Part shown: piece after piece, positions 15,183 to 24,913 of the stretch
Layout of the letters: each line of letters begins with the position of its first letter
How positions within the stretch are numbered: position 1 is the stretch's first letter
From: Deltaproteobacteria bacterium IMCC39146
GTDB taxonomy: Bacteria > Desulfobacterota > Desulfuromonadia > Desulfuromonadales > BM103
Assembly (NCBI GenBank): GCA_030005635.1
Contig: JARUHP010000009.1
Location: 1 to 64,000, forward strand
DNA: 64,000 nucleotides
Reading direction: 5' to 3'
Notes under the pieces: generated by a model
Seen by the model: the letters and a program-made list of their open reading frames with translations, nothing else
Told to the model about the DNA's origin: nothing
Database searches by the model: none
Program-made: the position numbers and the translations under genes

Positions 15183-15366
15183 AACTCCCTCCTGGTAAGT
15201 ACATAACAAAACCCGACAAACACCGGGCAATCAAAAGATGACAATGCGATATTAGCATCAAAAACGACTCACCGCATAATTTCTGAGTGCAATCAGTCAT
15301 TCTTCAATCTCAACCTGGCCGCTTGAGTTCTGCCGCGATAGTGCTTTAATAAAGTCAGAGGTCACT

Positions 15367-16182
15367 ATGAGATTCTTACTTTACAATATGCGCTACGGTA
15401 CCGGCCCCAGGATGCATAACCACTTGCGTTCTTCACGCAAAAACCTGGCAAAAATTACAACGTTTCTGCAGGATCTGGAGCCTGATCTTATCGGCCTGAT
15501 CGAAGTCGATCACGGTTCATATCGTACAGGCTGGAAGAATCAGGCGGAACAGATCGCCGATTCTCTGGGCCATTATCACTCGCATTCGATCAAGTACGGT
15601 CAAAGCTCCTTCTGGAGGCATGTGCCTGTGGTTAGAAAACAGGGCAACGCGTTCCTTACCCGCGACCGCATCCGCAACGAGACCTTTCACTTCTTCAAGC
15701 ACGGCATGAAACGGCTGGTGATCGAGCTGGAACTCGAACATATGGTGGTGTACCTGGTCCATCTGGCGCTGGGTGGAAAGGTTCGACATCATCAGTTGAA
15801 CGCACTCTACGAACTGGTCAAACAAACCAAACGGCCCTGCGTTGTCGCAGGTGATTTCAATATGCTCTGGGGTGAGAAAGAGATAGACCTTTTCCTTGCG
15901 GCAACAGAGTTGCAGAACGCCAACATCGACAACCTGCCCACCTACCCCAGCAACAATCCACGGCGTCACCTGGACTTTGTCCTCCACAGCAAAGGGATTA
16001 CAGTCAAAGATTTTCAAATCCCTCAAATTTCCTTTTCAGATCATCTTCCGGTGCTGGTTGATTTTGATGTTGAAGTCGAAAAGGATCTACGCAAAGCGGC
16101 TCGTATGCCACATTGTTACTGCGATGAGGGCAAAGAAGCGGTGAAATCAATGGAAAAATTTACCAGTGAGTCTTGCGGATGA
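15367..16182 (+). CDS. Endonuclease/exonuclease/phosphatase (EEP) family protein
   Basis: The 271-residue metal-dependent phosphohydrolase carries the EEP motif series: YNMRYG (metal Asn), LIEVDHG (Glu), VYLVHLALGG, AGDFNMLWG, HLDFVLHS and SDHLPVLVDF. The final His is the general base. There is no signal peptide or membrane helix. The C-terminal 40 residues are extra and Cys-containing (PHCYCDEGKEAV). Family members cleave DNA, RNA, nucleotides or phospholipids, so the substrate cannot be decided. A bidirectional terminator follows. Confidence 0.8.
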   Translation: MRFLLYNMRYGTGPRMHNHLRSSRKNLAKITTFLQDLEPDLIGLIEVDHGSYRTGWKNQAEQIADSLGHYHSHSIKYGQSSFWRHVPVVRKQGNAFLTRDRIRNETFHFFKHGMKRLVIELELEHMVVYLVHLALGGKVRHHQLNALYELVKQTKRPCVVAGDFNMLWGEKEIDLFLAATELQNANIDNLPTYPSNNPRRHLDFVLHSKGITVKDFQIPQISFSDHLPVLVDFDVEVEKDLRKAARMPHCYCDEGKEAVKSMEKFTSESCG

Positions 16183-16202
16183 GATGAAGGTAGATATCAC
16201 GA

Positions 16203-16236
16203 CAAAGGGCGGCCAATTGGCCGCCCTTTGTTTTTG
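16203..16236. terminator. Bidirectional terminator between EEP and sulP genes
   Basis: The 28-bp perfect palindrome at 16203-16230 (CAAAGGGCGGCCAA and complement) is followed by TTTTTG. It serves the convergent genes on both sides. Confidence 0.85.
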
Positions 16237-16264
16237 AGTATTGATCATGGAAAAGCTTTTTAGC

Positions 16265-17797
16265 TTACGCTAGCTCATCTACCGCCACCCGGTAGCGCGG
16301 ATCTTCGATCACGTTCACTTCAATCATGCTGCCGGCGTTATCCAGCAACGAACGACACTCGGCGCTGAGGTGCTTGAGGCGTAGCTTCTTGCCCTGACTC
16401 AGGTATCGCTCGGTGAGACTGCTCACAGCCTCCAGTCCCGAATGATCACAAACCCGTGAGCCACGGAAATCGATGACAACCTCATCGGGATCTTCACTCG
16501 GTGTGAACTGGTCGTGAAAGGAACGGACCGAACCGAAGAAGAGCGGACCATTGAGCCGATAGGTTTTCGTGCCTTCTTCGTCGGTGGAAATATCCGAGTA
16601 AATACGCCGGGCGTTCTGCCAGGCAAACACCAACGCCGAGACGATGACACCGACAGCAACAGCGATGGCCAGATCGGTAAAGACAGTCACTGCCGAAACC
16701 AGCACCAGTACCAGGGCATCAGTGAGAGGGATCTTGTGCAGGATACGCAGGCTCGACCATGCGAAAGTGCCGATCACCACCATGAACATGACGCCGATCA
16801 ACGCAGCCACGGGAATCATCTCGATCAAGCTTGATGCGAAGACGATGAAGCAGAGCAGAGAAAGCGCGGCAGTAATGCCGGAGAGACGACCACGGCCGCC
16901 GGAGTTGATATTAATAATACTCTGGCCGATCATTGCACAGCCGCCCATGCCACCGAAGAAACCGGTAACGACGTTGGCGACACCCTGCCCAATACACTCC
17001 TTATTGCCACGACCGCGGGTCTCGGTGACCTCGTCGATCAGAGTGAGGGTCATCAGCGATTCGATCAAGCCGATTGCGGCAAGGATCACAGCGTAGGGAA
17101 GGATAATCATAAAACTGTCCCAGCCGGGAGACACCATCGGGATATGAAAAGATGGCAAACCACCGGCCACCGAGGCAAGATCGCCAACAGTTTTGGTATC
17201 AAGATTGAGACCATGGACCAGTGCAGTAACCACCAGGATTGCCGCCAGTGCTGAGGGAAAGGCCATGGTCACCTTAGGCAAGAAGTAAATCACGGCCATT
17301 GTTAGCAGCACCAAGCCGAGCATCAGGTAGAGCGAAGAACCAGACATCCACTGCATGACGCCGCCGGCATCGGCAATCTTGAACTGGTTGAGTTGAGCGA
17401 GAAAGATAATAATTGCCAGGCCATTGACGAAACCAAGCATGACCGGGTGGGGAATCAAACGAATAAATTTACCGAGACGCAAGACTCCGGCGCCAACTTG
17501 AATGATACCCATCAGCACCACCGTGGCAAAGAGGTATTCAATGCCATGCTCTGCGACCAGATCGACCATCACTACGGCCAGCGCCCCCGTTGCGCCAGAG
17601 ATCATCCCTGGACGACCACCGATGGCAGCGGTGATCAGGCCGACCATAAATGCTGCATAAAGTCCGACCAGTGGGTCAACTCCGGCGACAAAGGAGAAAG
17701 CAACCGCTTCTGGAACCAAGGCCAAGGCAACAGTCAAGCCGGAAAGGAGATCATCTTTATAGGACGTACTTTTTCTAACGAGAAACTCGAACATCAT
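16265..17797 (-). CDS. SulP-family anion transporter with STAS domain
   Basis: The 510-residue inner-membrane protein has a UraA-type core (residues 10-390, many Gly-rich helices). It includes [22 protein letters not shown] and the SulP signature [23 protein letters not shown] region. A cytoplasmic STAS domain (about 410-505, [19 protein letters not shown]) follows. Substrates in the family include sulfate, bicarbonate and dicarboxylates, and the sequence alone does not choose. It is a monocistronic gene ending at the shared terminator. Confidence 0.85.
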   Translation of the reverse strand: MMFEFLVRKSTSYKDDLLSGLTVALALVPEAVAFSFVAGVDPLVGLYAAFMVGLITAAIGGRPGMISGATGALAVVMVDLVAEHGIEYLFATVVLMGIIQVGAGVLRLGKFIRLIPHPVMLGFVNGLAIIIFLAQLNQFKIADAGGVMQWMSGSSLYLMLGLVLLTMAVIYFLPKVTMAFPSALAAILVVTALVHGLNLDTKTVGDLASVAGGLPSFHIPMVSPGWDSFMIILPYAVILAAIGLIESLMTLTLIDEVTETRGRGNKECIGQGVANVVTGFFGGMGGCAMIGQSIININSGGRGRLSGITAALSLLCFIVFASSLIEMIPVAALIGVMFMVVIGTFAWSSLRILHKIPLTDALVLVLVSAVTVFTDLAIAVAVGVIVSALVFAWQNARRIYSDISTDEEGTKTYRLNGPLFFGSVRSFHDQFTPSEDPDEVVIDFRGSRVCDHSGLEAVSSLTERYLSQGKKLRLKHLSAECRSLLDNAGSMIEVNVIEDPRYRVAVDELA

Positions 17798-18202
17798 TTT
17801 TCCTTAAAGGGCTGGATTAAAATGGGAAAGTGAGCAAAAGATGCCGACTATAGTCGTCTCGAGGACAGGTGGCAAGCTAATAATCAACCATGCCTGTAAA
17901 TCTTTATCTTATGCGGTATGTGGTATTTTGTCGGTTCTATATACCCAAAAAAATTTAACGCTGAGGCGCAAAGAGCGCAGAGAAAAAAAACCTTAAAACA
18001 ATTAAAATGGTTCAACATTAACTATTGCTTTCTGCGTCTCCACGCCTTTGCGTTAATGAATAGCCTAAGTTTGCCGTGCCTTTTTTTTGGCTATAGGTTC
18101 ATAGATTGTTGGGGCGCTAAGAAGTGTCAGTGGCAAGAAAAGCAAGGAAAGCAAAGAACTCTGTTGAGAACGAGCAAGCGAAGAGGTTTTACGAGAGATT
18201 AG
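17798..18202. repeat. Intergenic region with long REP-like inverted pair
   Basis: TTAACGCTGAGGCGCAAAGAGCGCAGAG (about 17955-17982, in part) is mirrored by TTTCTGCGTCTCCACGCCTTTGCGTTAA (about 18026-18055). Together they form a potential stem with a roughly 45-nt loop. It matches the motif at 9540 and 11530. No gene is supported here. Confidence 0.55.
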
Positions 18203-18973
18203 TTATCCTGAGATGTTGAAGAATTCTTTAGTCATCAGGAGCAGACGTTGCCTGACCTCCGCCACAAAAGCCTCTGTCGTTTGCGGGGTTCTGGGTCCCA
18301 GGCTATCGCGCAGGGAGATACAGGCGTGGGGTAGGAATTGTTGCGGGTTATCACAGATGCTGTAAAGGGTGTTGATTTTTTCGGTTGCTGCCACCAGGTC
18401 CAGATCCACCAGCAGGCAAGCATGAGCAAGCACTGCGGCAGTGTCCCGGCTACCGCCAGCCCAGCGTTGAGCCGTGCCCACCAGTTTCTGGCCGCCGACT
18501 TGTAGATTGTAGCTCCCGTCACAAAAAGAACTCGGAACTTCACCGGTCGTTGCATACAGGCCATATTCTGCAAGCAACTCTCGTAGGAGAGCACAGAGCA
18601 GCTGGTAACTATCTTCAAGATGCCAGCCTTTAACTTTGGGATGAATTACGGCAAGGTTAATAACACCGGGGCCCTGCGGCACACACGAGCCACCGGTACA
18701 ACGAACGACGACAGGCCACCCTTGAGCAGCTAAAACCTGTTGCGCTGCTTCAAAGTTGGGCATACGAGACTCCCTGACTGTCGCAACCAGGCAACGGGGA
18801 GTGCTGTTGAGGTAAAGACAAGGCCCAATCTCGCCACGACCGACCTTGTCTAACAGGAGTTCGTCAAAGTTCACCTGCTTGTCGAGGTCATCGTTGCCGG
18901 CAAACTTTTCCACTGACCAGGGCTGAACGAAGCGCAAAAGAGGGAAATTATCTTGAAGGTTAAAGTTACTCAT
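18203..18973 (-). CDS. Biotin/lipoate A/B ligase-family protein (LplA-like)
   Basis: The 256-residue protein shows the lipoate-ligase substrate loop in altered form: VVRCTGGSCVPQGPGVINLAVI, corresponding to RRxSGGGAVxHxxGxxN. Further elements are SSFCDGSYNLQVGGQKLVGTAQR (lysine of the adenylate site) and an N-terminal NFDELLL. It probably attaches lipoate or octanoate to E2 or GcvH proteins. The His of the loop is replaced (VPQGPG). No C-terminal LplA accessory domain is present. Monocistronic. Confidence 0.7.
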   Translation of the reverse strand: MSNFNLQDNFPLLRFVQPWSVEKFAGNDDLDKQVNFDELLLDKVGRGEIGPCLYLNSTPRCLVATVRESRMPNFEAAQQVLAAQGWPVVVRCTGGSCVPQGPGVINLAVIHPKVKGWHLEDSYQLLCALLRELLAEYGLYATTGEVPSSFCDGSYNLQVGGQKLVGTAQRWAGGSRDTAAVLAHACLLVDLDLVAATEKINTLYSICDNPQQFLPHACISLRDSLGPRTPQTTEAFVAEVRQRLLLMTKEFFNISG

Positions 18974-19178
18974 CAGGGTAAGACCTTACTTTGGATTGAA
19001 TGCGTCTAACAGTATACTCACTTTTCAAGTGTTCAGACAATTAAGTGTCACGGCAGCGAAAGAGGGGCAGGACAAAGCAACTTCCTCTGGCACGCCCAGA
19101 AAACCCTGCTAAAGTTATCCTTACAGACACTAAAAAAACTCATCGCTAAAACAAATCAGACAACAGGAGTTACTGACC

Positions 19179-20126
19179 ATGCAGTTTCTGACGTTCAACA
19201 ATAACGATAAGATGCCGATCCTCGGCCTGGGAACATGGAAAGCGGAGAGAGGTGAAGTTGGTAAAGCCGTTCAGGAGGCGATTAAAATCGGTTACCGACA
19301 TATCGATTGTGCTGCAATATATGGTAACGAAGCAGAAATTGGCAAAGCGCTCGAAGAGGTTATTCAAGCAGGGCGGGTCAAACGTGACGAACTATGGATC
19401 ACTTCAAAGCTCTGGAATAATGCTCACGCAAGGGAAGAGGTTCCGTTCGCCCTAAAGAAAACCCTCGCCGATCTGCGCCTGGACTATCTCGACCTTTATC
19501 TGGTTCACTGGCCAGTGGCCACACGGCCAGATGTGATTTTCCCAAAAAAAGCTGATGATTTTCTCAGCCTGGTGGAAATGCCATTACATGAAACCTGGGC
19601 AGGCATGGAAGATTGCGTTGAGAGTGGACTGGCCAAACACATCGGTGTCTCCAACTTCAACATCAAGAGAATTGAAGAGCTAAGTAGTTCAAAAATAAGG
19701 CCGGAGTTGAACCAGATAGAGTTGCATCCCTACCTGCAGCAAGAAGAGATGCTCAGCTATTGCAACGTTAACAACATTTACCTGACAGCCTATTCTCCAC
19801 TGGGTTCACTTGATCGACCAGACGGCATGAAAGGGGCGAATGAACCTAGTCTGATTGAGAATCAGGTCGTTGCGAAAATCGCTCAAGCGCATGGCTGTAG
19901 CCCAGCACAGGTCCTGCTCAGGTGGGCCATTGAACGTGGCACGTCGGTCATACCTAAATCGACCAACCCCGGTCGTCTTGCTGAGAACCTTGAGGTGGCA
20001 AACCTTAAGCTTGACAATCAGGAGATGGCAGAACTAGCAAAGCTGGAGAGGGGCTTCCGTTATGTCAATGGCGAATTCTGGACGATGGAAGGTTCACCTT
20101 ATACTCTGACCGAGCTGTGGAGCTAA
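19179..20126 (+). CDS. Aldo/keto reductase
   Basis: The 315-residue TIM-barrel NADPH oxidoreductase has the complete tetrad Asp43, Tyr48, Lys77 and His110 (HIDCAAIYGNE, WITSKLWN, LVHWPV). The coenzyme-binding segment IPKSTNPGRLAENL sits near residue 265. The C-terminal loop is short. GGAGTT precedes the ATG. It probably reduces aldehydes or ketones. The substrate is unknown. Downstream is a convergent gene. Confidence 0.88.
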   Translation: MQFLTFNNNDKMPILGLGTWKAERGEVGKAVQEAIKIGYRHIDCAAIYGNEAEIGKALEEVIQAGRVKRDELWITSKLWNNAHAREEVPFALKKTLADLRLDYLDLYLVHWPVATRPDVIFPKKADDFLSLVEMPLHETWAGMEDCVESGLAKHIGVSNFNIKRIEELSSSKIRPELNQIELHPYLQQEEMLSYCNVNNIYLTAYSPLGSLDRPDGMKGANEPSLIENQVVAKIAQAHGCSPAQVLLRWAIERGTSVIPKSTNPGRLAENLEVANLKLDNQEMAELAKLERGFRYVNGEFWTMEGSPYTLTELWS

Positions 20127-20257
20127 ACGGATGAAAATCCACCCTGGATATTGTTCGTCGAGAAGCTTCTTTCCCGTGAACTTTATACTGTTTACGAGGA
20201 AAGCTATCTATTGTCCTCAGGAACTGCATTCTTCTGAAGAAGAAGTGCTTATTTGAG

Positions 20258-22759
20258 CTAGTCGATTGACGCAGCCTTTGCCATGAAATGTTTTGCAATG
20301 GCATTTGAACCTACCATAGCGTATCCGGCCCCAAGCTCTCTTAAGGCCTGTGCTACAGCCTGCTTTTGGGAACCAAGGTTGCGCACAGGAAGCATGGTCT
20401 TTGAAGGAATGGTTTCGTTGATAGCCGCCATATTATCCATCTGAAAGGCACCGAGAGTGTTATCGCCAATATTGTGGTGTGCCGAATATTCAAGTGTCGG
20501 CAGATCGTCGGTATTAAGTATGGCGTTGCCGGCGAGCGACGCCAGGGTAGCCTCATCGAAAAGATAATGTTTGGCAATCAAGTCCCCCGGTGACCGCAGG
20601 TTTATACTGCCCATAATCTCGGCAATTTTCTTGTTGGAGAAACGACTTTTCATTCGCTGATAGTCGATTTTGAGCGGGGACGATGAACCGATCAGGATTA
20701 GATCGGACCCCGACTTGAATACGAGAGCGCGAGGGAAATTATGCAGAAAGGTCTGGCTGACAATCTGCAGGTTGTCGACAGTAATGTCATAGAGACCGAT
20801 CCATTGACAGAACATCCCTCCTTCTTTTAGTCGATCGACAGCAATCTGATAAAAGTCATCGGTAAACAGGTTACTGTTGCCGCTCTGCCAGGGATTAGAG
20901 GGCTCGGAGACGATGACATCGTACTTTTTAGTATGGGTAAACAATAAATTCCGTCCATCAGTGACAAACAGATTGACGTTCGGTTCAGCAAGCGCATTGC
21001 CGTTGAACTCTTTGAAGTAATTTTCTGCTTTAACCACCTCAGGCGAAATTTCAACGCAATTGATATTTTCCACCGGGTGAGAGCTCATCCCATTCAGTGT
21101 CAGTCCTGTGCCGAGACCAATAACCAGTACATCTTTCGGTGCCTGGTGCAACATCAGGGGGATTTGCCCGATCAGAAACTGGGTGGACATATCCCCCCCT
21201 GTGCCGCCATCGGTTTTGCCGTTCACTGAGAAGAAGCGGAAGTCGCCGTCTACGCTTTCATGAACCGCTACAGTACAATCGCGTCCTTCAATAACCTCAA
21301 GGATTCTTTCCTCGGAGAGGACCCTCTCCATGCCACCCATCTTGGCGTATTTCGAAGCATAACAGTAGACTCCGCTATTGATCAATTTTGCGTCCCACGA
21401 CATTGGTACGAAGACAAGGAGGATCCCAGCGATAGCGACAGACGGAACCATTCGTCGCGACACTCCCCTTTGACGAAAATGCAAGGCAAGGATGAACACC
21501 ATGATCAGATTAACAGCCGCCAAATATTTAAAACTGTTCAATAAGCCAAACGCTGGGACCATGATAAAGCCAGCGACAAGACTTCCCAAAACAGCACCTG
21601 TGGTATTGTGAAGAACCACCATTCCGACCCCTTGGCCAGTGTGTTTTTTACCTGGGTCTATGATGGCCACTGCGGCGGGAAGTAATGCACCAGAGAGGAT
21701 TGTCGGCAGGCCAATAACGAAGAGAACTATTACAAACGAGAGCAGCGTAAGGAGCCACCAGTTCTCACCCGAGACTTCATGAGCAAACTGAAACAGATGT
21801 GCCAATTTGTCGTAGAAGGGAGCTGCCAAAAGGACAGACCCACTCATCATCAAACTGAGGACCAGAAAGACTTTTTTCTCGTTCATCTGCGGATTGCTGA
21901 AGCAAGCATAGAGGTAACCACCGGTAGCGACGCAGACCAGATAGACACTCAGCATTAGCGAGAAGGCATAACTCGTATTGCCAAGGAATAGCAGCAATAA
22001 CCGGGTCCAGAGAATCTCGTAGCCGAGGCTCAAGAAACCGATCAAGGCAACAGCAAGAAGGATTGGTCTGTGTTTGGCTAAATCCAGGTGCTGAGAAACC
22101 ATGATCTCATCTGCATGACCATCAGCATCTACAGCACCATACATTTTCGACAGAGCAAAACAAATACCAGCAATAACGAGATTGCAGAAGATTGCCAAAA
22201 AACCAGTGCGTGAAAGCCCAAGGGTCGGAATCAGAATATACCCGGCCGAGAAAGTCCCTAATGTCGCGCCTAAAGTGTTGAGCGCGTAGAGCCTGCCAAT
22301 CTGAGCTCCCGATTTTCGTCGGGCAAAAAATCGGCACATAATTGGAAAAGTTCCCCCCATACAGATGCTCGGTGGCAGCAGAAGCATGGCGGAGAAGAAA
22401 ATGTGAAGAGAGGTAGTTAACCAAGGGAAGTTCGGCAGGTGTTGTACCCAATAGGCGTAAAGGTAGTCGACGACACTCAGGTTCGGCACGAAAAGCAGCG
22501 CCGTTATAGCAATTCCGATTTCAAGCAGGGCATATGTTTTAAGCAGGTTCGCATCTCGATCGGCATAACGACCAAGGAGAAAGCTACCCAGCGCCAAGCC
22601 CGCCATGAAGGTCGCTGCAACCACGCTGACTGCAATCATAGTGTTGCCGAAGGTTAGCGAGAGATACTTTGACCAGAGAATTTCATAGATCAGAGCACAG
22701 CAACCTGATAGGGCAAAGATGAGATAAACAAACCTCTTGTGCAGTCCTGAAATACTCAT
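20258..22759 (-). CDS. Fused membrane (MFS-like)/spermidine synthase-like protein
   Basis: This 833-residue two-part protein has about twelve to fourteen membrane helices in residues 1-465. A Rossmann methyltransferase-like domain (about 490-700) contains VIGLGTGLTLNG, VEISPEVVKAE, VTDGRNLL and YDVIVSEPSNPWQSG. The last motif belongs to the spermidine synthase superfamily. The gate and acidic residues needed for aminopropyl transfer cannot be confirmed, so polyamine synthesis is not assured. Fused proteins of this kind are widespread and mostly uncharacterised. The C-terminal 100 residues contain a Leu/Ala-rich repeat-like tail. Confidence 0.75.
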   Translation of the reverse strand: MSISGLHKRFVYLIFALSGCCALIYEILWSKYLSLTFGNTMIAVSVVAATFMAGLALGSFLLGRYADRDANLLKTYALLEIGIAITALLFVPNLSVVDYLYAYWVQHLPNFPWLTTSLHIFFSAMLLLPPSICMGGTFPIMCRFFARRKSGAQIGRLYALNTLGATLGTFSAGYILIPTLGLSRTGFLAIFCNLVIAGICFALSKMYGAVDADGHADEIMVSQHLDLAKHRPILLAVALIGFLSLGYEILWTRLLLLFLGNTSYAFSLMLSVYLVCVATGGYLYACFSNPQMNEKKVFLVLSLMMSGSVLLAAPFYDKLAHLFQFAHEVSGENWWLLTLLSFVIVLFVIGLPTILSGALLPAAVAIIDPGKKHTGQGVGMVVLHNTTGAVLGSLVAGFIMVPAFGLLNSFKYLAAVNLIMVFILALHFRQRGVSRRMVPSVAIAGILLVFVPMSWDAKLINSGVYCYASKYAKMGGMERVLSEERILEVIEGRDCTVAVHESVDGDFRFFSVNGKTDGGTGGDMSTQFLIGQIPLMLHQAPKDVLVIGLGTGLTLNGMSSHPVENINCVEISPEVVKAENYFKEFNGNALAEPNVNLFVTDGRNLLFTHTKKYDVIVSEPSNPWQSGNSNLFTDDFYQIAVDRLKEGGMFCQWIGLYDITVDNLQIVSQTFLHNFPRALVFKSGSDLILIGSSSPLKIDYQRMKSRFSNKKIAEIMGSINLRSPGDLIAKHYLFDEATLASLAGNAILNTDDLPTLEYSAHHNIGDNTLGAFQMDNMAAINETIPSKTMLPVRNLGSQKQAVAQALRELGAGYAMVGSNAIAKHFMAKAASID

Positions 22760-23175
22760 CCCCCCCCCGCTTTAAAGTCAAACAGCTCAGAACATTAACA
22801 AATGCAAATAATATGCCGCCTTTAATGTTTACGCGAATCAGCAACAACAGGAACACCTTCCATGAACGTAACGAACTAGAATGATGAAAGGAATCCCATT
22901 TTAACACTTCATGTAATGTCGAATAAAAACCATAAAGAGGGATCGGGATTCACAATTTGATGGCCACACAGATGGTTAACAGTTAGCCAAAACACGTTAA
23001 ATAACAGGTCAATCATTAGCGCAAAGAATTTTGCAGACAACATTTAGAGTTCAGTTGGGGAAATGACCTTTCAAAACAAAGTCATTTTTAAGGGGAACGG
23101 CTCGACAAGGGAGAGAAAAAAACAACAAGAGACCTCTATTGTCTAACTTTTGTGGCTTTAGTTAGCGAGCAGCAT
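22760..23175. other. Intergenic, no gene seen
   Basis: About 415 bp of AT-rich sequence lie between the start of the fused synthase gene and the gltA terminator. Neither strand has an ORF with a credible start. No hairpin or promoter stands out. Confidence 0.4.
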
Positions 23176-23212
23176 AAAAAAAGGGGTGCCACGAGAGGCA
23201 CCCCTTTTTAGC
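23174..23212 (-). terminator. Terminator of citrate synthase gene
   Basis: The arms GGGGTGCC (23183-23190) and GGCACCCC (23197-23204) are flanked by A and T runs that extend the stem (23176-23209). It functions in either direction and lies about 20 bp after the gltA stop. Confidence 0.9.
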
Positions 23213-23231
23213 TTGCATAGATACTGTTGGA

Positions 23232-24542
23232 TTAGATACCAGCAGCTTCTTCCAGCATTGCAGTCGTAACCGACTTAGGACGCTCGATGCCATAGCCGAG
23301 AGCTCGGTCCCAAGTGATATTGGCGAGACAGCCAAGTGCGCGGCCGATACCGAACAGGACAGTGTAGAACTCGTACTGGGTAACGCCGTAGTACCACTGG
23401 ATGACGCCGGACTGTGCGTCGACATTTGGCCAGGGGTTCTTGGCTTTGCCGTGCTCAGTGAGTACGCCAGGAGCAACTTCAAAGATCATCCGGACCAGTT
23501 GGAACAGTGGATAATCTTTGAGGCCTTCAGTCTTCATGCAGAACTCACGCTGTGAAGTGTAGCGAGGGTCGGTCTTGCGGAGAACGGCATGGCCGTAACC
23601 CGGGATAACCTGACCGCTGTTCAGAGTTGCCCAGAGAGCTTCCTTGAGCTTCTCTTCGGTTGGAACTTCGCCACCGAGCTCTTCCATGAAGTTCTGGGTC
23701 CAACGGAGAACTTCTTCGTTTGCCAGACCGTGCAGAGGACCAGCTAAGCCGCCAAGGCCTGCGCTGTATGCATAGTAGGCATCGGACAAAGCCGAAGCAA
23801 CAAGGTGAGTCGTATGGGCAGAGACGTTGCCTGACTCATGGTCAGAGTGGAGGATGAAGTACATACGGGACACATCCTTGTAATCATCGCTCTGACCGAT
23901 CATGTGAGCGAAGTTGCCGCCCATGTCGAGGTTCGGATCAGCAGCAATCTGATCGTTGTCCCGATACTTCTTGTTGTAGATGTATGCGCCGATCGGGCCA
24001 AGCTTGGCCATCATGTTGTTACAATCTTCGTACATGTCTTCCCAGCAGGTCATCTTGTTGAACTTGCCTTCACGGTAGTTCTTAGCGAACACAGAATCGC
24101 GCTGCATGGCGAGAACGGCGCTGGAGAACATGGCCATAGGATGAGCATCATCAGGGAGGGCATTCAGAACGTCATAAACGTACTGAGGAACTTCTGCACG
24201 CTTCTTCCACTCTTCAACAACTTCCAGGGTCTGCTCCATGGTTGGAACGTCGCCGGTCAAAAGCATGTACCAGAAACCTTCGACGAAAGGATATTCACTA
24301 CCGGGAACTTTTGGCAGAGCATCAAAGGTCTCAGGAATGGTCAAACCACGGAAGCGAATACCTTCGAAGGGGTCGAGATAAGAGATATCGGTAACCAGGC
24401 ACTTGACGCCGCGGGCGCCACCGATAGCCTGAGCGATGGTAACATCACCCAATTTGACATCGCCGCATTGCTTGACCAGCTTGGTGATCCGGGGGCGATG
24501 TGCATCAATTTTCTGACTCAGAACTTTTTTCAGTGTAGACAT
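23232..24542 (-). CDS. gltA: Citrate synthase (long, eukaryote-like Geobacteraceae type)
   Basis: The 436-residue TCA-cycle enzyme condenses oxaloacetate with acetyl-CoA. Catalytic residues lie in GPLHGLANEE (His), VIPGYGHAVLR (His) and NVDAQSGV (Asp). The N-terminus, EYPFVEGFWYMLLTGDVP and HSDHESGNVSAHTTHLV resemble mitochondrial citrate synthases more than the GltA of enterics. This type is documented for Geobacteraceae. AAAGGAGAG precedes the start. It is transcribed alone with a strong terminator, as expected for a central acetate-oxidation enzyme. Confidence 0.93.
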   Translation of the reverse strand: MSTLKKVLSQKIDAHRPRITKLVKQCGDVKLGDVTIAQAIGGARGVKCLVTDISYLDPFEGIRFRGLTIPETFDALPKVPGSEYPFVEGFWYMLLTGDVPTMEQTLEVVEEWKKRAEVPQYVYDVLNALPDDAHPMAMFSSAVLAMQRDSVFAKNYREGKFNKMTCWEDMYEDCNNMMAKLGPIGAYIYNKKYRDNDQIAADPNLDMGGNFAHMIGQSDDYKDVSRMYFILHSDHESGNVSAHTTHLVASALSDAYYAYSAGLGGLAGPLHGLANEEVLRWTQNFMEELGGEVPTEEKLKEALWATLNSGQVIPGYGHAVLRKTDPRYTSQREFCMKTEGLKDYPLFQLVRMIFEVAPGVLTEHGKAKNPWPNVDAQSGVIQWYYGVTQYEFYTVLFGIGRALGCLANITWDRALGYGIERPKSVTTAMLEEAAGI

Positions 24543-24913
24543 AATTCTCTCTCCTTTGGGAAATGATATGGTGGCGGGTCAGAAGGCCCACCAGAGTAAA
24601 ACTGTCCCTTGTTTACCTAACAACTAACTGTCAAATGACAAATCATCCCGCCAACAAATCGACCTTTGGAGCATTGAACCCGCACCAGAGGAAGATTAAT
24701 GCGGCGGGAAGAATAATTAGAGCCGACAAAGAGTAAATCATGCTTGTGATAGTTTACCCTTTATCATTTCCAAATAACGTTCTAACAAGTCACCCCTGAA
24801 CTGTCAAGCCGATTTTGTATACAGTATGCGATTTCTTTTTTCCACACAGAGACATTTATCTTTTGCATTATAACCTCGCCATGCTAAAGTGCCCAAAAAA
24901 TAGGCATAAACTT
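24543..24913. other. Divergent promoter region gltA / dusB
   Basis: The 370 bp between divergently transcribed genes holds no supported ORF. A minus-strand TTGACAG at about 24625 and several AT-rich hexamers could form promoters, but no pair with good spacing can be assigned confidently. Confidence 0.35.

Noticed and set aside
20258-22759. Calling the fused membrane protein a true spermidine synthase
   Set aside because: Only the Rossmann core and SEPSNPW motif are visible. The substrate-binding acidic residues could not be confirmed, and many such fusions are not aminopropyltransferases.
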